Assembly (NCBI GenBank): GCA_017432365.1
Contig: JAFRJG010000003.1
Location: 1-46,584 of the forward strand
DNA length: 46,584 nt
Source: Candidatus Saccharimonadota bacterium
Lineage (GTDB): Bacteria; Patescibacteriota; Saccharimonadia; Saccharimonadales; Saccharimonadaceae
Direction of reading: 5' to 3'
Shown here: positions 8,567 through 16,020 of the stretch, one piece after another
How positions within the stretch are numbered: position 1 is the stretch's first letter
Layout: the number at the start of each line of letters is the position of its first letter
The notes under the pieces: generated by a model
Seen by the model: the letters and a program-made list of their open reading frames with translations, nothing else
What the model was told of the DNA's origin: nothing
Database searches by the model: none
Position numbers and translations under genes: made by a program

Positions 8567-8640
8567 TGGAGGTGCCGACCGGAATTGAACCGGTGTACGC
8601 GGTTTTGCAGACCGCTGCGTAACCACTCCGCCACAGCACC
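8567..8640 (-). tRNA. tRNA-Cys (GCA)
   Basis: A 74-nt cloverleaf on the minus strand: acceptor GGTGCTG/CGGCACC, anticodon stem GCGGT/ACCGC with loop CTGCAAA (anticodon GCA), T-arm ACCGG/CCGGT. The discriminator is U, as usual for tRNA-Cys, and CCA is encoded. It is flanked on both sides by partial copies of itself. The nearest -10 candidate on its strand is TATAAT at 8721-8726, upstream of the degenerate copy. Confidence 0.95.
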
Positions 8641-8711
8641 ATGAAACCTGTTATGAATCTTACCAGTGTGCAGTTTTATAGCCGCTCAAGTAACCACTCC
8701 GCCACAGCACC
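8641..8711 (-). pseudogene. Degenerate 5' copy of tRNA-Cys
   Basis: Twenty-four bases at 8691-8714 are identical to 8620-8643, the 5' acceptor strand and D-arm of tRNA-Cys. The rest has drifted: the anticodon region reads GCGGCTATAAAACTGC with a poor stem, and the 3' half cannot pair with the 5' acceptor strand and lacks CCA. The copy is about 71 bp long and abuts the intact tRNA, so it reads as a tandem duplication whose upstream member has decayed. Confidence 0.6.
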
Positions 8712-8729
8712 ATGTATATGATTATATCA

Positions 8730-8757
8730 GAAAATGCGCCCGGCGAGACGCATTTTC
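8730..8757 (-). terminator. Hairpin, possible terminator of a small RNA
   Basis: GAAAATGCG and CGCATTTTC form a perfect 9-bp stem with a 10-base loop. The stem's own A/T-rich foot supplies a short U-stretch on the minus strand. It lies between the putative small-RNA promoter at 8881-8908 and the tRNA-Cys copies. Confidence 0.4.
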
Positions 8758-8876
8758 CTGTTTGTTTTACGAGTTTTCGTTTTAATTCTAGGCGGATTAT
8801 ATAGGATAACAAGGGGAAGCCCACCGTTTTGGAACTCAGGCGACTCTCAACGTTCAGTTTCGTCCGAATTCCTTGT
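8758..8876 (-). ncRNA. Possible structured small RNA
   Basis: No gene is seen in 8715-9086. A minus-strand promoter candidate (TTGACG at 8903-8908, TAAAAT at 8881-8886) points into a segment with nested pairings. AACAAGG at 8808-8814 pairs with CCTTGTT at 8871-8877, GGAACTC at 8831-8837 with GAATTCC at 8866-8872, and GGG-GAAG-CCC lies at 8813-8822. The first two helices compete for two bases. The plus strand has a T-run after 8875, so a plus-strand RNA ending there is also possible. I do not recognise 6S, SRP, tmRNA or RNase P signatures. Strand and ends are uncertain. Confidence 0.3.
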
Positions 8877-8880
8877 TTTT

Positions 8881-8908
8881 ATTTTATCATAACCAAAATC
8901 CGCGTCAA
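8881..8908 (-). promoter_or_regulatory. Promoter candidate upstream of small RNA
   Basis: On the minus strand TTGACG (8903-8908) is followed after 16 bp by TAAAAT (8881-8886). There is no open reading frame downstream before tRNA-Cys, so it would drive an untranslated RNA or the tRNA operon. Confidence 0.4.
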
Positions 8909-9041
8909 GCTTGTTTTTTATGATTTTTTATGGTGCTATTTTAACTTTTTCCTGTTCGAAATGTTCGGTTATCATAACATGTTTTATTAACTTTACAAGC
9001 TAGAAGGCTAAAATAGAGGGCGAATACGAGAATATCAAAAT

Positions 9042-9060
9042 GCCCGGCGAAAAGCCGGGC
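9042..9060 (-). terminator. Terminator of the YcaO/peptide operon
   Basis: GCCCGGC and GCCGGGC form a perfect 7-bp GC stem around a 5-base loop; on the minus strand it is followed by ATTTTGATATT. It lies 27 bases after the stop of the Gly/Cys peptide gene, closing the operon. Confidence 0.75.
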
Positions 9061-9086
9061 AACCCTCAGAGAGGGAGAAGGGAGTA

Positions 9087-9389
9087 TCAAAGAAGGAAAA
9101 AACCAATAACCAAGCAAATACCGCCGATGGCGCTCAGGACGGGAAAGAGACAGCCAGAAACGCAACCGTCGATTGGGCCGGTCGTATAATATCCGAGACC
9201 ATCACCACCGCCGCAACCTTCGCCATAGAGCGTGGGACCGTTGCGTGGTCCGCGACCGCCTCGGCAACCGAAGGCGCAGCCTCCGCGACAGCCTATGCCT
9301 CCGTGACATCCGCCACAGCCGAAACCGCAACCAAAGCCACAGCCACCTGCGCAGCCACCTGCGCAGCCTCCTGCACAACCTCCTGGCAT
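9087..9389 (-). CDS. Gly/Cys-repeat peptide, probable RiPP precursor
   Basis: A 100-aa peptide with 14 cysteines. Residues 2-46 are a repeat of GGC, AGGC and GFGC units (it begins MPGGCAGGCAGGCAGGC); a linker with PRNGPTLYGEGCGGGDG follows, and the last 20 residues are hydrophobic (LFPVLSAIGGICLVIGFFLL) and could span a membrane. The repeat recalls the Gly/Cys core of microcin B17 precursors, which YcaO cyclodehydratases turn into thiazoles. The gene starts 25 bases after the YcaO stop and has a ribosome binding site (AAGGAGGTGAT) matching the full anti-Shine-Dalgarno, so strong translation is expected. A TAA in frame 15 bases upstream rules out a longer N-terminal leader. Product role is inferred from context. 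Confidence 0.8.
   Translation of the reverse strand: MPGGCAGGCAGGCAGGCGFGCGFGCGGCHGGIGCRGGCAFGCRGGRGPRNGPTLYGEGCGGGDGLGYYTTGPIDGCVSGCLFPVLSAIGGICLVIGFFLL
9345..9386 (-). repeat. 12-bp tandem repeat encoding AGGC units
   Basis: Within the peptide gene, imperfect 12-bp units of the form GCAGGNGGCTGC are repeated about three and a half times, encoding the N-terminal AGGC repeats. Such units can expand or contract by slippage, so copy number may differ between strains. Confidence 0.7.
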
Positions 9390-9414
9390 AAAATCACCTC
9401 CTTAAATTAGAAAC

Positions 9415-10701
9415 TCAGGGGAAAAAGTGCGGATATTTCCGCACATGTTCGGGCAACATGACAGAACCAGAGCCTTCCAGTTCGAGCTTGAGTTCGTCGC
9501 GACAAAGGCGAACAACCTCAGCATGACGAGCGTGAAACAGATTCACGTTGAAGCTAATTGGAATCAGCTTCGGAGAGAAGACGCGACAGACCTGAACAGA
9601 CGGTTTATTTCCAGAAAGTTCCGTCAGCCAGTAGTATGTCAAGTCGAGCTGACGATAAAGCATCTCGGGCTGGACAGCTACCGGGGCGACATCCGGAAAG
9701 TCCGATTCAAACGGCGAACGCAGACCAAACAAAACCGGTTCAATCAGCGCGTAGTTATATGGGTGACAGTAGAACAATCCGTGTTCAAACGGCGACCGAA
9801 CGGCTTCAGGCGGGAGATGTTCGTGAGCACAGTTTGCGTGAACGACATAATTCCCTTCTGCTTCGTACACGGCGCGTTCAAACAAGTTAGCCTCGCTATT
9901 CGGGCGAACCGTCGCTTCGAGACAACGCAACCGGGCGGCGGCGCCACAAGAAAATGCGGGCCAGGTTTTTCCGGTAATCGTTGCGAGGACGACGTCGCCG
10001 TATTCAGACGGTAACGAGTAGAGCGCCAGACGACAATCCTGAGAACGCCAGAACTCCATCCGTTCCTCAACGTAGCCCGGGAGCAGCGAATAAGCCGAGA
10101 TGTCGCGGGCACGACCAGTCAGCCAGAAACGCATGAGTGCGTCGCGTTCAACAAGCTCCGTCACGGCGGTTTCCAGCGCTCGACTACGGGAGAAATGAGC
10201 CGCGACGCCGGAACTGTTCGCGTAATACAGCCGGTCGATAGAGTTATAGTCGTAATAAATCATATCGAGCGGAATGAGCTGAGGCGGAGTCGTCGCGTCG
10301 AACGCAAGACCGCGAACCCAGCGAAGCTTACGCTTCGGAGAATAGGGTTTTAGGGCGGCAGCTTTCGCCTGTTTAGGGTCGAGCGGGATATAACGCTCGG
10401 GGTCAAGGAAAGGTAGGTCGAGCTTCTGCGAAGCCGCCGTAATCACGCCGCCGGGGGCGCTCCACGGGCGCGCCGTCGTACGACGTTCGATTCCCTCCAC
10501 GATAGCGCGAAGGCGAGTCTCGGCTAAATCATAGCCACAGGCGCACGCCGACTGCCCAAACTCGCCATAGCGGGCAGACACGAGAAACAAATCAGGGTCA
10601 AACTGGCTACGGAAAGTCGAGACGGCTTTAATTGGTCCATAAGGGTCAACAAGTGATTCGACAAACTCAAGGTCGGGTTCAACGAAGTATTCCTTCATCA
10701 T
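9415..10701 (-). CDS. YcaO-family ATP-dependent cyclodehydratase-like enzyme
   Basis: A 428-aa YcaO-domain protein. The two ATP/Mg-binding glutamate motifs are clear: AIVEGIERR (E69, E72, R73) and TELVERDALMRFW (E182, E185, R186, D187), the latter preceded by the usual SSGVAAHFSRSRALE stretch. The C-terminus ends YPHFFP, like the proline-rich tail of azoline-forming YcaOs. Known family members activate a peptide backbone amide with ATP to make azolines, thioamides or amidines. No E1-like/ocin-ThiF domain, TfuA, dehydrogenase or transporter gene lies beside it, so it looks stand-alone. Either ATG at 10701 or 10698 follows TTGGAGGT; the second has better spacing. The Gly/Cys peptide gene follows by 25 bases and is the likely substrate. 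Confidence 0.93.
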   Translation of the reverse strand: MMKEYFVEPDLEFVESLVDPYGPIKAVSTFRSQFDPDLFLVSARYGEFGQSACACGYDLAETRLRAIVEGIERRTTARPWSAPGGVITAASQKLDLPFLDPERYIPLDPKQAKAAALKPYSPKRKLRWVRGLAFDATTPPQLIPLDMIYYDYNSIDRLYYANSSGVAAHFSRSRALETAVTELVERDALMRFWLTGRARDISAYSLLPGYVEERMEFWRSQDCRLALYSLPSEYGDVVLATITGKTWPAFSCGAAARLRCLEATVRPNSEANLFERAVYEAEGNYVVHANCAHEHLPPEAVRSPFEHGLFYCHPYNYALIEPVLFGLRSPFESDFPDVAPVAVQPEMLYRQLDLTYYWLTELSGNKPSVQVCRVFSPKLIPISFNVNLFHARHAEVVRLCRDELKLELEGSGSVMLPEHVRKYPHFFP

Positions 10702-10753
10702 AATACCTCCAATCTGGTAAAGGACCTAAGATAACAACTTACTCTAGAAAGGT

Positions 10754-10783
10754 ATTATAGCAACAAGTTTTTCAGCTTGTCAA
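10754..10783 (-). promoter_or_regulatory. Strong promoter of the YcaO/peptide operon
   Basis: On the minus strand TTGACA (10778-10783) and TATAAT (10754-10759) are separated by 18 bp. The spacer contains ACAAG-N8-CTTGT, a possible operator. The -35 box lies only 24 bases past the giant surface-protein stop and I see no terminator between, so read-through is possible. The leader is about 45-50 nt. Confidence 0.8.
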
Positions 10784-10806
10784 TTTTAAGCGTTTTCTGC
10801 GGAAGG

Positions 10807-13800
10807 CTAGAAATCGTCGTCAGCTTCGTCTTCAACGTAGCGTTTATGAGTATGGCGCGTAACGGTCAAGAAGACGCCGACAATGAAGAAGGTCGAAAGT
10901 CCCCACCAGAAGACATCGAGGGTTTCGAACGCGTAGAGAAGCGGCGAGCCTTCGAGGAGCGCACGATAGGCGTCGAGGACGGCACGATATTTTGCCATGA
11001 GGCTCGGACCGACGAGGGTGCGACCATATTCCGAGAGGTTATTATAGGCAGCTTCAGCAGCCTTAATTGCGGAGCGATATGAGAAGGCGACATCATCGGG
11101 ATTCGGCAGGCGGGAAATCAAGTTTTCAAATTCGGCGACTTGGTCGAGGACGTCGAGAGCGTTGTTGATGATAGTGACGCGATTAGTGACGTCGAGGAGA
11201 TCTTTGAGCGAAAGGTTACCATCGAAGACGCCGAGAGCTTCGGCATAACCGGCAGAGGCATCTTCAAGGGAAGTTTGGTCTTCGGGGGTAACATTGCTGG
11301 GAGTGACGTTCGTTGCGTGGTCGTTTTCAGTTGCGTTGTGGATTGCTTCTTCGGCGGCGGCGATACGCTCTTCGAGGTCAGCGATTTTTTCTTTCAACTC
11401 TTCAAGGTCGGCTTTTTCTTCAGAGGAGACGTTATCGTCAGCGAGCAGTTCGTCGATAGCGTCGGAGAGAGCTTCGAGCGCGTCTAAGTCGTCTTTCTTC
11501 ACGGTTGACTCGTCGTAGCCGTTGACGCCGTCGGTAACGTCGTCGATAGATTCTTTAACTTCTTCAAGCAAGGCGAGTTTTTCGTAGAGGGAGTCGAGGA
11601 GTTCGTCGAGTTCAGTTTTCTCTTCGGGAGTGAGACGGTTCGCATCTTCTGCTTCGACGGTTTCAATAGCGGCGATTAGAGCTTCAACGGCGTCGCGGTC
11701 ATCACTCGTTACGTGGTCGAGATCAGGGATTGTCGCGTTATCTTCTTCAATGACGGAGATTTTTTCTTCAACGGCTTCAATCTCGGCAATTGCATCGCGA
11801 TATTCGTCGAGCAGTTCAGAGACGAGCGGGTCATTCGTCTGGTCGAGGAGAGCTTCAAGTTTTTCTTCGGTCGATTCGAGCGTTTCAAGGTCGTTTATGG
11901 TTTTATGTTCGAGGTCGTTCGCAATAGCGATTTCGCCGGAACTCGTTACGAGCGTTAAGGTTTCTTTTCCGGATTCAGAGGAAGTCGTCGAAGAGGTTAC
12001 GGAGGCGGCGTCAGGCCTTGGGACGGAGAAGCTAATACCGTCCATACCGAGAATAGTCCGGTTCGAGGCGAGGTCAGTAATTCGATAATAAATCAGTAAA
12101 TCTTTTTCCGGGTCAACCGAGACTGCGTCGGAAGCAAGCTGCCAATCCGACGAGGCGAGAAGGTCGGATTCGGAAAGTGCTTCGGTCGAGAGGAGATATT
12201 CGACGGTGTCAACGCCAGAGCGGTCGTCGGCGGCGGAGAGGGTATATTTTTTAGTTTCATTAAAGAAGAGACCGAAGGTAACTTGGTTCAAGAAAGCAGT
12301 CCAAGAGTCTTCTTCGAAACCGAGACTACCGGAAGGATTCACGGAGTCTTTCTTTACTTCGGCGGAGACGACGTCGCTTCCAAGCCCAGCGGCGGAGACT
12401 GCCTTAAATTCAAAGACTTTCGAGCTGGTATCTTCGGAGATATGGAGAGAGGAAGTGTAGGGGTTCCAGGTTTCAGTTCCAGCTTCGCGATAGAAGAGCG
12501 AGACGGGACTCAAGTTTTCAGCGACGTTCCGGGCGGAGAGGAGGACGGGAGAGTTCGTCCAAGAGCCAAGCGCATAGCCATGAGAATCAATTTCCACAAC
12601 TGGTTTTACTGGGTCGAGGTTATGATAGACGACGGTTTTCGTTACAGAATTATCAAAGAGGTTCGTTGCACGGAAGATATAAGTGCCGTTTTCGGTAATC
12701 CGGACGTCGGCGGTCGTCATCTGGTCGTAAGTTTCCCAGGTTACACCACCGTCCTTCGAGACGGCGAGCTCGGAGATGCCATAGGCATCGCTCGCAGTAA
12801 CGCCGGCGAGGTCAGAAACGAGCCAGCGCTCGGTTTCGGCGGCGACAGAGAGAGTCGGGAACGTGGTTGCGCGAATTTCTTCCTCTTCTTGGCGCGCGAT
12901 ATCGTCGAGCGCATCGCGGATGGCTTCGATTTTTTCGTCGATAGCCGAGTTCTCTGCGTCGGTATAGTTGTTTGTGAAGTCTTCTTTGGCTTTTTCTAGG
13001 TCTTCAAGAGCTTCTTCGAGATCGGTTTTATCGTCGCGAGTGTAGCCGGTCGGGATTTTTCCGTCGATGTCATGGATATCGGAGGTATTTTCGGCGGCGA
13101 TAGCGTCGGAGATTTGAGCGAGGAGTTCTTCGATTTTAACTTTTTCCTCTTCAACGGTCGTACGTTCGTCGGAAGTTAAGTTGTCGCCAGAGAGCAAGTC
13201 GTTCGCTTCGTTCAAGAGTTCTTCGAGTTCGGCTTTATCTTCGGTTTTGATGATTTCAACATCGGTTTGGTTAACGATTTCTAAGTCATTTTCTTTTTCG
13301 GCAACTTCATCAAGGCGATTGAGTTTTTCCTCGAGTTCGCGTTTTTCGGTCAAAAGGTCGTTCAGCTCATCAACGGTAAGATGGATACCGTCTTCTTCGA
13401 GCGTGGTTTTTATGTCTTCGATAATTCCGAGGATATTTTCGCGGTCGGTGGAAGTAACGTGGTCAATATCGGGAGTTTCCGCGCCGCGACGTTCTTCGTC
13501 GGCAATTTCCGCTTCGAGGTTGTTGATTTTTTCAATCACGGTTTCGGCGTTTGCTTCAAGGTCGTCAAGAATCTCGCGTTCGGTCGTGGTTGCATGAGAA
13601 CCTTCAGCGGCTTCGATTTCGGCGAGCTTTTCCTGGACGGTTTCTAGGGCGGGCTTGTCGTCGGTACGATAATTATCTTCAGTAATTCCGAGGTCGAGTT
13701 CGGAAAGAGCGCCGGTTTTTACGGTCACAACGGTTACGTTACCGGCTTTGTCGGTCGCTTCGATGAGATAAGTATGTTCCGAGTTCCCGGCGAGCTCAAG

Positions 13801-15918
13801 GAGATTATTCGAGGACAGGGAGACCGACTCGCCGTTGACTTTTACGGAGGCGAGGGCTTTATTATCGGTAACGAGAACCTGTTGAGTGAGATAATAAGTC
13901 GTGTTCGGCTCGAGAGGGTAAGTATGGTCGGCATCAACATAACCAAGAATCAGAGCTTTCGTCGTGTCGAGAACGACACCGTCGGAGTTGATTACGGCGA
14001 CGTTTCCGGCGACGTCGGTCAATTTATAATAAACGAGAAAATCTTTTTCTGGGTCAATCGAGACGGGTTCCGTAGCAAGTGTCCAGCCTTCGGCGGCAAG
14101 AGCAGCTTCCTTAGTCGAGAAACCGCTATCGGAGACGAGATATTCGATACTCGAGACACCAGAGAGAGCGTCGGAAGCTTCAATATCAAAGGCGACGGTT
14201 TTATTAAAGAAGAGACCAAAGGTGATTTGATTCAGAAATTCATTCCAGGAGTTCTCTTCACTCGAAATCGTGCCTTCCGGAGCGGTGTTGTCTTTGCGGA
14301 GGAGGACATCAACGACGTCACTTTCCACACCAGCGGCGGAGATAGCCTTAAAATAGAACTTCTTTCCATCGAGAGAGGTCTCGCCGTTAAAGACGACACT
14401 CGTGTCATAGTCGAGCCAAGTCGTTCCGTCTTCGGAGTAGAAATAACGAGTTTCTCCGACGTTAGTCGAAAGGCTTTCGACGGTCAAAGTAATCGGCTGG
14501 TTCGTCCAGGAACCTTCAGGATAGCCGTTGGTATTAACGCGGATAACGGGCTTTGAAGTGTCGAGGCTCGAGTAGGTAATACAGGTTTTCTCGGAGGTAT
14601 TGTTATAGTTGTCGGTCGCACGGTAGCAGTAAGTACCGTTTTCGGTAATCGTTTCGTGAGCCAGGTCGCCGTCAACGAGCTTATTCCAAGTCGCGCCGTC
14701 GTCGAGGGATTCTTCGATGTCGCGGACACCAGAAGCGTCGGTTGCGGAAATCGTCAGGTCGTCGGAGATTTGAATTAAGTTCGGGTTACCGTCGAGAGAG
14801 ACGACGGGCGGGATTGTCTCGGGGTCAGTACGGAAGGAAACGACGTTCGAGGAGATACTTTGTCCCTCGGAGTTCTCGGCGCGGACGCGGGTATAGTAAA
14901 GAGTATCGCCGGTTAGCCCCTCCGCGAGAAGATTCACGTCGTTTACGAGGCGGTTATTATAGTTCGGCAAAATGTTCTTAAAATCAGGGTCAAGGGCGAT
15001 ATCGAGGCGGTAGCTCGTCGCGCGAGGGACAGCTTCCCAGTAGATTTCGGCAGTCGTCTCTTCAACGTTGTCGACATAAATCACTTCAACTGGGGTCGGA
15101 GCGGAGACATTAACCATACCAGTCACGGCGTAGATACCGCAGAAGATACCGTCGATACTGGTCGAGTCGTTACGACCGGTCAAAACGAGGTCAACAGAGG
15201 AGACGAGTTTTTTCGGGTTCACAGAAATCGTCGCGGACTGGAGATATGGAGCGGCGGACGTCGAGCCTTCATAAGCGTAATCACTGGAACTAGAAGAGCT
15301 ATTCGGGCGACCGGAGGAACTTGAAGAGCTTTTAACGATAACACGGCGGGCGAGGCTCGGGTATTTATAAACGCCCTCAACCGCGGTTGCGTCGTACCAG
15401 TCGTAAAGGTGATAATCGGTTTCATCAACGGTTCCGTCGGTATAATTGACGCGGACGGCAAAGTTCGCATAGTTCCCTTCGCCGGGTCCACCCGCCGTAC
15501 CGAGGACGTAAAGCTTTTCATAAGCGCCGATTGTGTCGAGGCTAATTCGGGCGGAGGTATGACCGGAGTAAAGACGGATAGTATCGTTCCCGGTATAATC
15601 TGAGGCGCCAGTCCAGGAGAGATTATACGGGACGCCATCAACGGAGAGGGAACCGGAAGGGTCGAGACCGCCGGAGGACTTATTCGTAGTGGAGTAAAAA
15701 GCCGCCCAGTCGTCGAGACCACCAGCGGAGACAATCGTATCGAAAGTTTCTCCACCGCCCCAAATCGAGTTACCGTTCAGGGAAGCTGGGTCGATTTTTA
15801 AGGATTCGTAATAGCTATATGAGGCGGCGCTCGGAGACTTTTTGAAAATAAAAAGCGAGCCGAAAATCAGCCCAAGCGCAAGAAAAGCAGAAATTACGGT
15901 TTTTAACCTATGATTCAT
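10807..15918 (-). CDS. Giant surface protein with Ig-like and helical repeats
   Basis: A 1703-aa acidic protein with an N-terminal signal/anchor (about residues 6-25), a C-terminal membrane segment and the charged tail RHTHKRYVEDEADDDF. After an N-terminal region with a Ser run comes a fibronectin-III-like domain (VEVIYVDNVEETTAEIYW). Two copies of a large unit follow: Ig-like modules (ITENGTYCYRATD/ITENGTYIFRATN; FLNQITFGLFF/FLNQVTFGLFF) and then Glu/Asp/Leu-rich helical repeats with DHVTSTDR/DHVTSDDR. The copies are about 1.94 kb apart in the DNA. There is no LPXTG. It probably forms a long surface fibre for adhesion (inference). I chose ATG 15918, preceded by GGAGGTAAT and a good promoter. 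Confidence 0.85.
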   Translation of the reverse strand: MNHRLKTVISAFLALGLIFGSLFIFKKSPSAASYSYYESLKIDPASLNGNSIWGGGETFDTIVSAGGLDDWAAFYSTTNKSSGGLDPSGSLSVDGVPYNLSWTGASDYTGNDTIRLYSGHTSARISLDTIGAYEKLYVLGTAGGPGEGNYANFAVRVNYTDGTVDETDYHLYDWYDATAVEGVYKYPSLARRVIVKSSSSSSGRPNSSSSSSDYAYEGSTSAAPYLQSATISVNPKKLVSSVDLVLTGRNDSTSIDGIFCGIYAVTGMVNVSAPTPVEVIYVDNVEETTAEIYWEAVPRATSYRLDIALDPDFKNILPNYNNRLVNDVNLLAEGLTGDTLYYTRVRAENSEGQSISSNVVSFRTDPETIPPVVSLDGNPNLIQISDDLTISATDASGVRDIEESLDDGATWNKLVDGDLAHETITENGTYCYRATDNYNNTSEKTCITYSSLDTSKPVIRVNTNGYPEGSWTNQPITLTVESLSTNVGETRYFYSEDGTTWLDYDTSVVFNGETSLDGKKFYFKAISAAGVESDVVDVLLRKDNTAPEGTISSEENSWNEFLNQITFGLFFNKTVAFDIEASDALSGVSSIEYLVSDSGFSTKEAALAAEGWTLATEPVSIDPEKDFLVYYKLTDVAGNVAVINSDGVVLDTTKALILGYVDADHTYPLEPNTTYYLTQQVLVTDNKALASVKVNGESVSLSSNNLLELAGNSEHTYLIEATDKAGNVTVVTVKTGALSELDLGITEDNYRTDDKPALETVQEKLAEIEAAEGSHATTTEREILDDLEANAETVIEKINNLEAEIADEERRGAETPDIDHVTSTDRENILGIIEDIKTTLEEDGIHLTVDELNDLLTEKRELEEKLNRLDEVAEKENDLEIVNQTDVEIIKTEDKAELEELLNEANDLLSGDNLTSDERTTVEEEKVKIEELLAQISDAIAAENTSDIHDIDGKIPTGYTRDDKTDLEEALEDLEKAKEDFTNNYTDAENSAIDEKIEAIRDALDDIARQEEEEIRATTFPTLSVAAETERWLVSDLAGVTASDAYGISELAVSKDGGVTWETYDQMTTADVRITENGTYIFRATNLFDNSVTKTVVYHNLDPVKPVVEIDSHGYALGSWTNSPVLLSARNVAENLSPVSLFYREAGTETWNPYTSSLHISEDTSSKVFEFKAVSAAGLGSDVVSAEVKKDSVNPSGSLGFEEDSWTAFLNQVTFGLFFNETKKYTLSAADDRSGVDTVEYLLSTEALSESDLLASSDWQLASDAVSVDPEKDLLIYYRITDLASNRTILGMDGISFSVPRPDAASVTSSTTSSESGKETLTLVTSSGEIAIANDLEHKTINDLETLESTEEKLEALLDQTNDPLVSELLDEYRDAIAEIEAVEEKISVIEEDNATIPDLDHVTSDDRDAVEALIAAIETVEAEDANRLTPEEKTELDELLDSLYEKLALLEEVKESIDDVTDGVNGYDESTVKKDDLDALEALSDAIDELLADDNVSSEEKADLEELKEKIADLEERIAAAEEAIHNATENDHATNVTPSNVTPEDQTSLEDASAGYAEALGVFDGNLSLKDLLDVTNRVTIINNALDVLDQVAEFENLISRLPNPDDVAFSYRSAIKAAEAAYNNLSEYGRTLVGPSLMAKYRAVLDAYRALLEGSPLLYAFETLDVFWWGLSTFFIVGVFLTVTRHTHKRYVEDEADDDF

Positions 15919-15946
15919 ATTACCTCCATAGTTCTCCACATATTTA

Positions 15947-15975
15947 ATTCTACTAAAGCTTAAACATAAAGTCAA
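15947..15975 (-). promoter_or_regulatory. Promoter of the giant surface protein
   Basis: On the minus strand TTGACT (15970-15975) is followed after 17 bp by TAGAAT (15947-15952). The expected transcript starts about 20 bases before the GGAGG ribosome binding site and the ATG at 15918. Confidence 0.7.
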
Positions 15976-16020
15976 AGCCTAGAAAAGGAGGAGAAACGTT
16001 GTATAATATATATATAAGAT

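Noticed and set aside
8406-8567. CRISPR array
   Set aside because: The inverted repeats differ in sequence and spacing; there are no identical direct repeats with spacers and no cas genes.
8641-8711. Functional suppressor or second tRNA-Cys
   Set aside because: The acceptor strands cannot pair, the anticodon stem is poor and CCA is missing, so I call it a decayed copy.
8996-9012. Shared 13-base word AAGCTAGAAGGCT at 8998-9010 and 35448-35460
   Set aside because: The contexts differ (gene-free region versus mRNA leader) and no further similarity extends on either side.
9173-9391. Plus-strand Arg/His-rich reading frame opposite the Gly/Cys peptide
   Set aside because: It is the antisense of the GGC repeats, has no ribosome site or promoter, and the minus-strand gene has a perfect one and an operon context.
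10807-10950. Sortase anchor at the C-terminus of the giant surface protein
   Set aside because: There is a membrane segment and a charged tail but no LPXTG-like motif before it.
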